Shown: positions 8,049 through 16,518 of the stretch, one piece after another | Position numbering within the stretch: position 1 is the stretch's first letter | How the letters are laid out: each line of letters begins with the position of its first letter | Origin: Novosphingobium naphthalenivorans NBRC 102051 | Lineage (GTDB): Bacteria; Pseudomonadota; Alphaproteobacteria; Sphingomonadales; Sphingomonadaceae | Length of the DNA stretch: 39,857 bases | Reading direction: 5' to 3' | NCBI RefSeq assembly: GCF_001590985.1 | Contig: NZ_BCTX01000047.1 | Coordinates: 1-39,857 of the forward strand | Translations under genes and position numbers: made by a program | Notes under the pieces: generated by a model | What the model was told of the DNA's origin: nothing | Databases searched by the model: none | Seen by the model: only the letters and a program-made list of their open reading frames with translations

Positions 8049-9058
8049 GGCACCGCAATCCCGGCGCAGCAGATCACTTTTTCAAAAAGCATGAACTGGG
8101 CGTTGTCCTTGCCCGGAGCGTGCTTGGCCGAGGACCATAGCGCGCCAGGGCGCCCGATATTGACGCACTTGCCGCCCTTCACGGGCTCCATGATCTGGAG
8201 CTTGTAGCGCGATTTGGTCCAGATAGGCTGGGGGATGAACGAACAGCCGTCGGCCGAACTGATCGTAAGCGCGCCCAGGCGTCCCATCATGAAGGTGCCG
8301 CGCGCGGCGAGCCCGGCCCAAGCCTCGACGCTGTCGTCGAAATGGATGTCGCCGGCGATCGGATAGGTCGCCCCCCACGAACCCATGCACCAGAAGAGAG
8401 GATCGATGACCTTCCCGGCTGCGGCAGCGGCGCTGTCGCCCATGCACGCGAGGCCGGCGGCGGGATTGCCGAACAATATGCCCTCGGGCTGGATAATCGC
8501 GCCCAAAGTGCCCGATTGCCAAGTCGGCAGTACCTCGGTGATCATGGCGACATCGAAGCCGTCATTCTCGAGGCACGGCAGGTCCGTGAACATATCGAGC
8601 ATCGCCCAGACGGGGCTGATGTAATAGTGCATCTGTGCGAACATCTTGCGCGTGTTGGTGCCGTCGGAGATCGACGATTGGCTACCCTGCAGCTTGCCGC
8701 CGGTCGGCATGAGATCGGCGCCTAACGCCATCATGCAGCCCGGTTCGGTCACCACATCGATCATCCGGTTGGGCGACCAGTACGAGACCTTGACCCCGAA
8801 CCAGAACTGTAGGCCTTTCCGGCAGGCGCAGAGGGGCTTGGACGCCGACTGCGCGTCGAGCGCCTTGTCGAGTTTGTCGTAGCTGCCGATACGGATGCCG
8901 CCGACCGTGATGGGAAAAATGCACGTCCAACGGACTTTGGTAATCGGATTGAAGACCGTTCCAGCCTCGCACATGGAGGCATGGGCCTGGTTCGGCCAGC
9001 CAATCGTTGCCACAAGGCCGATCAGGACACCGATAAAGAAGACGTTCCAGCGACGCAT
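8045..9058 (-). CDS. traU: Conjugal transfer pilus assembly protein TraU
   Basis: 337 aa. Two adjacent ATGs (9061 and 9058) follow AGAGGG; the second has the better spacing. Signal peptide to about residue 27 (NQAHASM). The family's cysteine-rich body is clear: SMCEAGTVFNPITKVRWTC, PLCACRKGLQFWFG, SYWSPNRMIDVVTEPGCM, LFWCMGSWGATYP and a C-terminal EKVICCAG. TraU is periplasmic and needed for DNA transfer more than for pilus growth. It follows traW as in F, but with a tacAT module on the opposite strand between them, so it may need its own promoter in the 107-bp divergent gap to tacA. Confidence 0.95.
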   Translation of the reverse strand: MRRWNVFFIGVLIGLVATIGWPNQAHASMCEAGTVFNPITKVRWTCIFPITVGGIRIGSYDKLDKALDAQSASKPLCACRKGLQFWFGVKVSYWSPNRMIDVVTEPGCMMALGADLMPTGGKLQGSQSSISDGTNTRKMFAQMHYYISPVWAMLDMFTDLPCLENDGFDVAMITEVLPTWQSGTLGAIIQPEGILFGNPAAGLACMGDSAAAAAGKVIDPLFWCMGSWGATYPIAGDIHFDDSVEAWAGLAARGTFMMGRLGALTISSADGCSFIPQPIWTKSRYKLQIMEPVKGGKCVNIGRPGALWSSAKHAPGKDNAQFMLFEKVICCAGIAVP

Positions 9059-9165
9059 CATTGATCCCTCTGGACGCGCATGATCGGACGGGCGCGTGTT
9101 ATTCTTGAAATGTGCGTCTTTGCGACGTACATGATGGGCCACTGTGTAATGGAAAGGAAAAGGTC

Positions 9166-9474
9166 ATGCAGGCGTTCGACGACTTCACCGGCTCGGTGAG
9201 CGAGCGCAGCACGGTGCGAATGAATTTTCGCACGAAGCCGCATATCAAGCGGACCATTCAGCGTGCCGCGGCGCTTTCGGGCGTGGATGACTCGGTCTTC
9301 ACCATCAACGCCGCATACAAGGCTGCGCTTGAGACTATCTCGACGCACGAACGCACCGTGCTCAGACCCGTGGATCATGAGGCGTTCTTCAACGCCCTCG
9401 ATAATCCGCCGGCGCCCACCGAGCGGCTGCGCGAAGCCTTCGCGCGTCACGACCGGATGATCGAAAACCGCTAA
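9166..9474 (+). CDS. tacA: DUF1778/TacA-type antitoxin
   Basis: 102 aa; ATG at 9166 after GGAAAGGAAAAGG. The N-terminus (STVRMNFRTKPHIKRTIQRAAALSGVDDSVFTINAAYKAA) is a ribbon-helix-helix domain of the DUF1778 family. The C-terminal tail with RPVDHEAFFNALDNPPAP is the segment that caps GNAT toxins in TacA-TacT pairs. The toxin gene follows 12-27 bp downstream, depending on its start. It is oriented against the tra operon, within the traW-traU gap. Confidence 0.9.
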   Translation: MQAFDDFTGSVSERSTVRMNFRTKPHIKRTIQRAAALSGVDDSVFTINAAYKAALETISTHERTVLRPVDHEAFFNALDNPPAPTERLREAFARHDRMIENR

Positions 9475-9501
9475 GAGCGAAACTGCGTGCCAGAAGAAGA
9501 A

Positions 9502-10026
9502 ATGAACATCGAGCCGCTCGACCCCAAGCGGCACGACCGAACGAGTTTCGCTTCCGGCGTTGGACCGGTTGACAACTATCTGCGCAAGACGGCGAACAAG
9601 CTGGCCCAGGCCGACAATGTGCGCGCCTTCGTTCTCGTCTCTAGGGAAGGCAGGATCGTCGGCTATTACACGCTGAACGCGCACGACATTCATTATTCCG
9701 ATCTGCCGGGGTCCTTCGCCCGCAATCGGCCAAGTCATGGCCGGATTCCCGCTGCCTTCATCTCGATGATTGGGGTTGATGCCCGCTATCAGGGCCAAGG
9801 CTATGGTGGCCTCCTGCTCGCCGATGCTCTCAAGCGCATCTATCGGGCATCCCGTGACCTCGGAATCGCTGTTGTGCTTCTCGATGTTCTCGACTGCGGC
9901 GATCCGGTGCAAGTCGAGAGGCGCAAGCAGCTCTATCTGCGTTACGGCTTCCGAGCCCTGTCGGAGGCTCCGCTTCGCCTCTATCTGCCCGTCGCGACGA
10001 TAGGCCAGCTGATAGAAGCGCCATAG
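9502..10026 (+). CDS. tacT: GNAT-family toxin, TacT type
   Basis: 174 aa starting MNIEPLDPKRHDRTSFASG, the normal family N-terminus; a GTG at 9487 would add five residues. Acetyl-CoA binding motif GVDARYQGQGYGGLLLADAL and the conserved C-terminal YLRYGFRAL with its tyrosine are present. TacT-type toxins acetylate the amino group of charged tRNAs and stop translation; TacA neutralises and autoregulates. The stop lies 29 bp from the convergent traW stop. Confidence 0.9.
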   Translation: MNIEPLDPKRHDRTSFASGVGPVDNYLRKTANKLAQADNVRAFVLVSREGRIVGYYTLNAHDIHYSDLPGSFARNRPSHGRIPAAFISMIGVDARYQGQGYGGLLLADALKRIYRASRDLGIAVVLLDVLDCGDPVQVERRKQLYLRYGFRALSEAPLRLYLPVATIGQLIEAP

Positions 10027-10055
10027 AGCGCAATCCTCTCCGCACAAAGAGCGCA

Positions 10056-10703
10056 TCATTGGCTGGCTCCTTTCGGCATGGGCCGACTCTTGGGGCCATA
10101 TTCGGTGAGGACGAGCTTGGTGCCGGATTGCGCGACGATCACCGGCGCGACCGTGAGCCCGAGACGATCCTTCACGCGCTCTTCGAGAATGTAGATGGCG
10201 CGTCCGGTCTTCTCGCTGAGGTCGATCGCGTCGCCGTTCTGACCTCCGAGCGCAGTCAACAGGATAAAATCGCTCGGCCGCGCGACCTTCAGCGCCCAGC
10301 CAAGATCGCGCGGATGCACGACCACCAGTCGCTGCGGCAGCCGCACATAGGTCAGCGGATTGAAGGTGAAGCCCTTGGGATAGAGGACCCGCCCGTCGGG
10401 CAGTTGGATATCGAAGTCGAGGGTGTAGAAGGGAACAAGCGTCCGCACCCGGTCGGCGCCCGCGACGGCCAAGGGAGCCGCCTTGAGCGCGCTCCAATGC
10501 TCGCGCGGCCCGAAGGCCTTGCTCATATCCTTGGGCAGCGTCGCCACTTTGGCTTCGATCTCGGCGAGCGCATCGGGCTCGGCGATCGGCCATGTCCGGC
10601 CGATTTGGGCGGTGGATGCGTAGGCCGCACCGGCAAGCGTAGCGCCGGCCAGCAGCAGGGCCGCCAACGCGCGGGCAGCGCAGAAGTTAGTGCGGTCAGT
10701 CAT
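10056..10703 (-). CDS. traW: Conjugal pilus assembly protein TraW
   Basis: 215 aa from ATG 10703 with GGAGG 6 bp upstream. Signal peptide about 1-29 (AGAAYAS). Body RTWPIAEPDALAEIEAK and a central FYTLDFDIQLPDGRVLYPKGFTFNPL stretch are diagnostic of TraW, followed by the WALKVARPSDFILLTA region. TraW is periplasmic and acts with TrbC in pilus assembly. It overlaps the end of the methyltransferase gene by 8 bp. The next tra gene (traU) is displaced about 1 kb by the tacAT module. Confidence 0.93.
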   Translation of the reverse strand: MTDRTNFCAARALAALLLAGATLAGAAYASTAQIGRTWPIAEPDALAEIEAKVATLPKDMSKAFGPREHWSALKAAPLAVAGADRVRTLVPFYTLDFDIQLPDGRVLYPKGFTFNPLTYVRLPQRLVVVHPRDLGWALKVARPSDFILLTALGGQNGDAIDLSEKTGRAIYILEERVKDRLGLTVAPVIVAQSGTKLVLTEYGPKSRPMPKGASQ

Positions 10704-11508
10704 CGCCGTCCTCCGGGTAGAAGGCGGCGAAGCCCTGCAGGCGCAGGCGCGCGCGTTCCGCCATCGCGGGGTCGATCTCGCAACCGAGATAGCGCCGGCC
10801 CGTCCTGAGGCAGGCTTCGCCCACGGCACCCGATCCGGCAAACCAGTCGCCGACAAGGCCGCCGGGCGGGCAGGACGTCTCGATCAGGGTTTCGAGCAGC
10901 TCGACCGGCTTTTCGGTCGGGTGGATGGCCCGGCCATGGCAATTCCGCACGACCAGGACCGAGCGCATCAGGCGAGGGCCGCCGTCCAGGCTGCGATAGT
11001 GGCCGACGCCGATATCGCCCATATGCGGGGGACGCGTCTTGCGCCGCACCGTTCTGGCTGTTGCGTCGGGCGTCGTGCGGACCGCATTATGGACCAGTCG
11101 CCACGGCGTGTCGGTCCGATAGAACTGCGCGACGATCTCATGGACCCGCCGGAAGCGATCGGCGTGGAAGCTGGTGCCGTTCTGCTTCTGCCAGATTACG
11201 TCCTGCGCCAGGCGCAACCGGGCCTTGTGAAGCGCCGGCGCGATCCGCAGGAAAGAGCGCAGCGAGCCGAAGATCCAGATCGATCCAGTCGGCCGCAGTG
11301 CCGCGCGCGCCAGCATCAGCCAGCCCTCGACCTGTCGATCCCAGCTCAGCGACGTGTCGCCATAGGGCGGATCGGCGATGATGAGGTCGAAAGGCCCTCT
11401 CGCCGGCATTTGCTCGCGACAGTCGCCCGTGAGCAGGATCGCAGAGCGGATGGCTGTGCCGGGGCTGTCGCCGGTGTTCAGGGGCGGGAGGCGAAACTTA
11501 GCGGCCAT
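10696..11508 (-). CDS. DNA (adenine-N6 or cytosine-N4) methyltransferase inside the tra operon
   Basis: 270 aa, ATG at 11508 after GGAGG. Motif IV DPPY (46-49, LIIADPPYGDTSLSWD) comes first and the SAM-binding motif (DWFAGSGAVGEACLRTGRRYLGCEID) near the C-terminus, the beta-class order of the N4/N6 family. HPTEKPVELLE precedes it, as in CcrM/YhdJ-like enzymes. No restriction gene is nearby. Overlaps on both sides (11 bp with the small gene before, 8 bp with traW after) put it in the transfer transcript. It probably marks the DNA during or after transfer, or evades host restriction; the recognition site is unknown. Confidence 0.9.
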   Translation of the reverse strand: MAAKFRLPPLNTGDSPGTAIRSAILLTGDCREQMPARGPFDLIIADPPYGDTSLSWDRQVEGWLMLARAALRPTGSIWIFGSLRSFLRIAPALHKARLRLAQDVIWQKQNGTSFHADRFRRVHEIVAQFYRTDTPWRLVHNAVRTTPDATARTVRRKTRPPHMGDIGVGHYRSLDGGPRLMRSVLVVRNCHGRAIHPTEKPVELLETLIETSCPPGGLVGDWFAGSGAVGEACLRTGRRYLGCEIDPAMAERARLRLQGFAAFYPEDGDD

Positions 11509-11731
11509 GGCGCCGCCTCCAATGCTCCGCCGGTGGATCGGGGAGGCCGACCAACGCCGCGACGAAGGCGACCAGGGCGATTGGGGTGAGCACCCAGACC
11601 AGCAAGCGGACGCTGCCATCCAGCCCCGGCACAAGCAGGAGCAGCAGGCTCTGCACCAGCAGCAGCAGGAAACCGCCAAATGCGAGGCGGATCGCCGTTT
11701 GCGACGGCTTGGCGGAGATGAGCCCGTTCAC
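11498..11731 (-). CDS. Small two-helix membrane protein of the tra operon
   Basis: 77 aa from a GTG at 11731 that overlaps the stop of the preceding gene (GTGA). Two hydrophobic segments, about residues 16-36 and 42-62, with a short loop and a basic C-terminus (WRRRHGR). Its end overlaps the methyltransferase start by 11 bp. Unrecognised; with its neighbour it occupies the place that trbI, also a small inner-membrane protein, holds in F between traC and traW. Confidence 0.65.
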   Translation of the reverse strand: MNGLISAKPSQTAIRLAFGGFLLLLVQSLLLLLVPGLDGSVRLLVWVLTPIALVAFVAALVGLPDPPAEHWRRRHGR

Positions 11732-12057
11732 GAGCGCGGACCTTTTCGCAGGCGCGTCATCAGTTTGGCGGTGGACGCCGACAGGAACAGCAGCAGGAGG
11801 CCGGTCGCGAAACAGGACGCCGCCACCAGCGCCGTGGCCCGCAGCACAAGCATGGTGGGCTGGTGGAGCAGCAGGCCAGCGATCAGCACCAGCGACCCCA
11901 TCATGACGGTTTCGATGCCGACCAGTCGAAAGCGCCAACGGAAGGATTCTGCCTCGAACCGTTCCTCGACCCGTTCTTCGACCATCTTTTCGATCAGGTC
12001 TTCATCGGGCCATTCCAGCTTCAGCTGGTCGGGATGAGGGGTGAAGAGACGCCGCAT
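11728..12057 (-). CDS. Small membrane protein with acidic helical N-terminus
   Basis: 109 aa. The charged N-terminus (EWPDEDLIEKMVEERVEERFEAE, about 15-38) is predicted helical and could form a coiled coil. Two membrane segments follow at about 47-65 and 68-93, then a basic tail. It starts 5 bp after the traC stop and overlaps the next gene by 4 bp. The position corresponds to trbI of F, which affects pilus length, but I see no clear sequence match. Function unknown. Confidence 0.65.
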   Translation of the reverse strand: MRRLFTPHPDQLKLEWPDEDLIEKMVEERVEERFEAESFRWRFRLVGIETVMMGSLVLIAGLLLHQPTMLVLRATALVAASCFATGLLLLFLSASTAKLMTRLRKGPRS

Positions 12058-12062
12058 GACGA

Positions 12063-14558
12063 TCAGACCTCCCCGCCCAGAATTTTGGCCGGATCGACGC
12101 CTGCCAACCGGCAGACCGCCTCGAGCGGCGACAGGCCCTGACGCAGCAATCCCTCGAAGGCGGCAACTTCGTCGGGCGCGGACGTGTTGATCCAGTAGGA
12201 GAAGGGATCGACCACGAGCCGCGCGATGCCCAGGCCCAGCGGTGAGTCGATGAAGACTTCCGAATAATTGGGCTTGGAGTTGCGGACCGATTTCAGGAGG
12301 TCGAGGACGAACCCCGAATAGTCGAGGATCTTGTTGTCGACCGCCCGGTCATAGGTCGAGCCCTGGAGCAGAAAGCGCGTCGCCGCATTTTCGAGGATGA
12401 CCTGGCCGGTGCCCCCGAACAGCAGCAGGTCGTTCATGCTCTGGAGCACGATGCCGAACGACCCGCGATATTTCCGCGCGCGGCGATAGCCCTGGCCGAA
12501 GGCCTCGGCGAGCCGCGACAAATCCTGGCCATCGCCTCCGGTCATGAACTGGGCGGATTCGTCGCAGAGCACGAAGCGGGGACGGTCACGGGCGGACAGG
12601 TAAAGTTCCTGGGTGACCGCGTTGACCACCACCATCACGATCACGTTGAACAGGTCGGGCATCGCCTTCAGGCGTTCGAGTTCGAGCACCACGAATTCAT
12701 CGGCGCGAATGTCGAGCGTCGAGGCCCCGTTGAAATAGTGACCATAGGCTCCGTCCGATCCGAAATCGCGCAGGTTGAAGGCCAGCTCGCGTGCCGTCGG
12801 AACCAGATGCTCGACGCGATCAAGATCGCTTTCGACGAGCGCGGGATAGGTGCCGAGCCATTCGCGCACCGCATCGATGCCGTGATCGGCGCGTCCGGTG
12901 TCGATCGTCCATTGGACCGCCGACTTGAGCAGGTTCCATTCGGAGGTGGTGACACCCTTGCGGGTCGAGGCATTGGCCATCTCGGCGACGATCGCGACCG
13001 CCATCGTGATCGCCGACTGCTTGTCGTCGCCGTCGAGCGCCAGCCCCATGTCGAAGGGGTTGAGGACCAGATGCTCCTCGCCGATGTCGATATAGCGGCC
13101 CGAGCACAGCGTGCAGAGCTTCCGGTACGACCCGCCGATATCGATGATGCGGATCAGCGCGCCATTGGCGTAATATTGCTGGCAGAGGTTGTTAAGCAAA
13201 AAGCTCTTGCCCGCGCCGCTCTCAGCCGAAACGATGAAATTGTAGTTGTTGATGCGCGGGTCGAAGAGGTCGAGCGTGATGAGCTGCCCCTTGCGGCCCG
13301 TGTAGAGCAGCGCAGGGCGACCGCCGCCGCGGAAATCGGTCTGGATCGGCGCCATCAGCACCGCAGCCTTCACCGGCATGCGGAAGTCGCGCTCCAGCAT
13401 CCTGAGCGTCGACCGGTCGGGGTAAAGGCCGAACGGCAGGCTCATCACCAGCAGGGTCGGGTTGAGATAGCTCTCCTCCTGCATCGAGAAGGGCAGCGGC
13501 TCGCTTTCCCATAGCCGCTTGGCGCGCGCCGCCAGTTCGCGGGCGTGTGCCCGGTCTCGGCCGAACACCCAGACCGTCGGAATCACGCGCACGAACTTGG
13601 AGTTACCGGCTTCGTCGAGAATCCAGCCGATTTCATCGATCTGCTTGCCGACCTCGACGGCGAAGGAGCCCGCAGCCTTTTGCGCGGACAAGATCTGGGC
13701 GCGCTTGTGGATCTCGAATTGCGAATGATCGAACAGGATGTTCAGCGTGTAGAGGAATGGCCCGCCGATCTGGTCGCTGTCCTCCGAGGAGCCGCGCATG
13801 CCGCCCATCAGCCGGTTGGCGCGCTCTGCTGTGATCCTGCGCGCGGGTGCCTTTGGGGTCAGGCAGCGGGCTACCTGGTTGCCGAGAAACACCTCGGCAC
13901 CTTCGAAAACGAGATCGGGGCCGGCGTCTATGATCTGCTTGGCGATCGGCGGGGCCCCGACCGTTGTGCCATCGGCGAACACGCCGGGGGCAGGAGCCGT
14001 CACGCCGTTGAACACGCGTCGGTAAAACGCGACCATCTCTTCGGGCTCGAGGCGGCGGATGCCGAGCTTGGAAAGCTGCTCCTCGACCTGGCGACGCAGA
14101 TCGTCGCCGAGCGGGCGCCGCGTCTTGATCGACAGCAAGGTGCGGAAGTTCCGCACCGGGATTCCATGCAGCGCCTTTAGCCCGTGGCGGCCGCGGCTCA
14201 GATAGTCATGTGTCCGACGTGCCGAAGCCTGGATCAGCGGATCGTCGCGGGTCTTGAGATCGAGAAAAGCGTCGAGCGCATCGTCGATCAGCGGATCGGC
14301 GAAGGTGTGAAGCTGGAGGACCGTACCGTCCGGGAAATGGATGTTGAGCAGGCCCTGAAGCGCACCCTGAACGTGCGCGAACATATAGGCTGTCGGCACG
14401 ATCTCCCACGCATGGCCCCAGGTATCGTCGAGGCACAGGAACGCTTCCGTGTCGCCGTCCCAGGCTATCAGCGGGAGATAGTCGGAAAAGCTGTCGCGGC
14501 GGACGGCGTTGCGCAGCCGCGCATAGCTAAGCCCTCCGCGGGATGTCGCCGCGCTCAT
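12063..14558 (-). CDS. traC: Type IV secretion ATPase TraC (VirB4 family)
   Basis: 831 aa from ATG 14558, which overlaps the traV stop (ATGA). The N-terminal TraC_F domain (SDYLPLIAWDGDTEAFLCLDD) is followed by a VirB4-like P-loop ATPase with Walker A SAESGAGKSFLLNNL at about residues 440-454 and Walker B RFVLCDESAQF at about 658-668. It is the cytoplasmic, membrane-associated ATPase that drives pilus assembly. Length is close to the 876 aa of F TraC. Confidence 0.97.
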   Translation of the reverse strand: MSAATSRGGLSYARLRNAVRRDSFSDYLPLIAWDGDTEAFLCLDDTWGHAWEIVPTAYMFAHVQGALQGLLNIHFPDGTVLQLHTFADPLIDDALDAFLDLKTRDDPLIQASARRTHDYLSRGRHGLKALHGIPVRNFRTLLSIKTRRPLGDDLRRQVEEQLSKLGIRRLEPEEMVAFYRRVFNGVTAPAPGVFADGTTVGAPPIAKQIIDAGPDLVFEGAEVFLGNQVARCLTPKAPARRITAERANRLMGGMRGSSEDSDQIGGPFLYTLNILFDHSQFEIHKRAQILSAQKAAGSFAVEVGKQIDEIGWILDEAGNSKFVRVIPTVWVFGRDRAHARELAARAKRLWESEPLPFSMQEESYLNPTLLVMSLPFGLYPDRSTLRMLERDFRMPVKAAVLMAPIQTDFRGGGRPALLYTGRKGQLITLDLFDPRINNYNFIVSAESGAGKSFLLNNLCQQYYANGALIRIIDIGGSYRKLCTLCSGRYIDIGEEHLVLNPFDMGLALDGDDKQSAITMAVAIVAEMANASTRKGVTTSEWNLLKSAVQWTIDTGRADHGIDAVREWLGTYPALVESDLDRVEHLVPTARELAFNLRDFGSDGAYGHYFNGASTLDIRADEFVVLELERLKAMPDLFNVIVMVVVNAVTQELYLSARDRPRFVLCDESAQFMTGGDGQDLSRLAEAFGQGYRRARKYRGSFGIVLQSMNDLLLFGGTGQVILENAATRFLLQGSTYDRAVDNKILDYSGFVLDLLKSVRNSKPNYSEVFIDSPLGLGIARLVVDPFSYWINTSAPDEVAAFEGLLRQGLSPLEAVCRLAGVDPAKILGGEV

Positions 14559-15214
14559 GGCCGGGGTTCCGGCAGAGCGGGCTGGGGCGCGTCGGGCGTA
14601 TCGCCCGGCGCGGCTGCCTGTTCCTTGACTTGGCCGAGCACGGGCGCCTTCGATGCCTGGCTGGGTGAGGACACCAAGGTTCCGCCCACGACCCATACCG
14701 GCTTGTCCACCACCGAATAGACGTAGCGCGGCATATAGAGGCGATCTGGCCGCTGCCGGTCGGCATAGGGAAGGATCAGCGTCCGCACCGTGCGCGCGGG
14801 CTTGAGCATCGGTGTCACCGGCGCATCGATCAGCCCCTTCAACTCGCGATAGACGCTGTCCTTATAGCTGCCATAAGCAGAGCCGCCCGCGACGACCTTG
14901 CCCGATTTGGCGGGCTTGCCGCCATTTTCCGCTGCCGTGCCGCGCAGCATTTTCTTGTCATTGGTGACTGCCGGATCGGACTTGGATACCACCCCGGCGA
15001 CAGCATCCTCATAGGCCTTTTCCGGGTGGATGCACTGGCCGTGATCCTTGTTCTTGCAATCGAACTTCTCGGAATAGGGTGACATCATCGAGCCGACCGT
15101 GGCGCAGCCCGAGAGTCCGACGATCGCGGAAAGGGCGAGCATGACGCGCAGCGGAGGGCGCAAACCGGAGATCGGCATGGGGGGCGTTCCTTGGCTGGAG
15201 ACAATCGGGCGCAT
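14555..15214 (-). CDS. traV: Conjugal outer-membrane lipoprotein TraV
   Basis: 219 aa if begun at 15214, whose ATG overlaps the traB stop (TGATG). An ATG at residue 13 (15178), with AAGGA upstream, gives a cleaner lipoprotein signal. The lipobox LSGC is followed by ATVGSMMSPYSEKFDCKN, with the CIHPE cysteine typical of TraV. The C-terminus is proline/alanine rich. TraV forms the core outer-membrane complex with TraK and TraB (counterpart of VirB7). Confidence 0.93.
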   Translation of the reverse strand: MRPIVSSQGTPPMPISGLRPPLRVMLALSAIVGLSGCATVGSMMSPYSEKFDCKNKDHGQCIHPEKAYEDAVAGVVSKSDPAVTNDKKMLRGTAAENGGKPAKSGKVVAGGSAYGSYKDSVYRELKGLIDAPVTPMLKPARTVRTLILPYADRQRPDRLYMPRYVYSVVDKPVWVVGGTLVSSPSQASKAPVLGQVKEQAAAPGDTPDAPQPALPEPRP

Positions 15215-16518
15215 CAGAACTTGCTCCCGACCGTTGGCTTGATTTCGAGGGCGAGGCCCTCCTGCACGACGACGACCACATCCTTGGCGGCGCCGACTTC
15301 GACGACGGGCCCCGCCTGGCGGGCTAGGTCCAGATAGAAATCGGTCAGCTTATCCGAGGACTTGGACAGGCCCCCGGCAATGCCGGACTTGGCCGCATCT
15401 CCGGCGTCGAGCGTGCGGACGCTGCCGAGCGCGGAGGTCGAGACGTCGCCGAAGGTGTTCTCGACCGATTGGGCGATGCCGGAAATGGTGCCTGCGATGA
15501 ACGATCGAGCGAGCGTCGCGCCGGCCCGGGTCACCACTTTGCCCGACAGGCCTTTCTTGCCATCGGCATCGACGAAGAAGCCTTTGATCGCCTGATCGAC
15601 AACGGCATGTTCGTCGAAATCGACGCACGAGATCGAGACGAGCTGGATCTCGACTCGCTCCTTGGCGAGGCTGCCCGTCGCGTTGCCGATGACGAAGCAA
15701 CCCGCAAGGTTCGCCTTCACGTCGTTCGGGAGCACCGCTGGCGCCTGGACCCGCGCGATGATCGGTTCGGGGTTACTGGTCGCGTCCCGGCTCGCGAGCG
15801 CGTCGATGCCGGTCAGCAGTCGCGCTTTCATGAAACCAGGTGGCAAATAGATTGTCCTGGTCGCTTTTTTTGATCGCGCCCCGCCGGCCGCGCCTCCTTC
15901 CGCCGCGACTGCCGTGGTGGCCGCACCGATCGCGCCGACCTGCCGTTCGGTTGGAGGCGCAGGCGGGGCGGGGGGTGCCGTCGGCGCGGCGGGCGGCGCT
16001 GGCACTTTGTCCGCCTCGGCCTTCGCTTCGGGCGGCGACGGCGGATAGGCCGGCGCATCCCCCGGCAATGCCGGCGGGAGTCCGTCCTCGGCGGTCGGCG
16101 CCGGGCCATGAACGGCGCCTGCGGTGCCGGGAACGACCTTGCCCTCCTCGATCGCCGTGACACGGTCGCCGAGCAGCGTCTGCCCATCGAGGATCTTCTG
16201 CAGATCGCCGCGCAGCTTTACTTCAAGGCTGTCGCCACGCAGCCCCGCGCCCATGTCGAGCTTGGAGGCTTCGGGCGGCTTGGGCGGTTCCTTGCCGCCA
16301 TGCGAAGACGCCGTGTAGAGACCGATGCCGAGCAGCGCGATCGTCGAGACCACGCCGAGCTGCTTGGCGCGCAGTTTCTGGTCAGACGTCAGCCGCTCCC
16401 ATTGCGCGCGCAGATCGAAAAGTGCGGGACGGAGAGAAACGTCGTCATGGACGTCGCGCGGATCGGCCGGGGGCAAAGGGGCGCCCTTATCGGGGCCGGA
16501 GGCGTTTTCGGGGCTCAT
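15214..16518 (-). CDS. traB: Conjugal transfer protein TraB (VirB10-like)
   Basis: 434 aa. Cytoplasmic N-terminus, a single membrane helix (about 54-70), a short coiled coil with LRGDLQKILDGQTLLGDRV, a long proline/alanine-rich spacer (about 135-190) and a C-terminal beta-barrel domain (TIYLPPGFMKARLLTGIDA to NTFGDVSTSA). This is the VirB10-like scaffold spanning the periplasm between inner-membrane and outer-membrane parts. It is coupled to traK by ATGA and to traV by TGATG. Confidence 0.95.
   Translation of the reverse strand: MSPENASGPDKGAPLPPADPRDVHDDVSLRPALFDLRAQWERLTSDQKLRAKQLGVVSTIALLGIGLYTASSHGGKEPPKPPEASKLDMGAGLRGDSLEVKLRGDLQKILDGQTLLGDRVTAIEEGKVVPGTAGAVHGPAPTAEDGLPPALPGDAPAYPPSPPEAKAEADKVPAPPAAPTAPPAPPAPPTERQVGAIGAATTAVAAEGGAAGGARSKKATRTIYLPPGFMKARLLTGIDALASRDATSNPEPIIARVQAPAVLPNDVKANLAGCFVIGNATGSLAKERVEIQLVSISCVDFDEHAVVDQAIKGFFVDADGKKGLSGKVVTRAGATLARSFIAGTISGIAQSVENTFGDVSTSALGSVRTLDAGDAAKSGIAGGLSKSSDKLTDFYLDLARQAGPVVEVGAAKDVVVVVQEGLALEIKPTVGSKF

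Noticed and set aside
9058..10593. 511-codon minus-strand frame joining the traW end to the traU start
   Set aside because: It would run through tacA and tacT, both of which have full family motifs on the plus strand, and its product matches no Tra protein.
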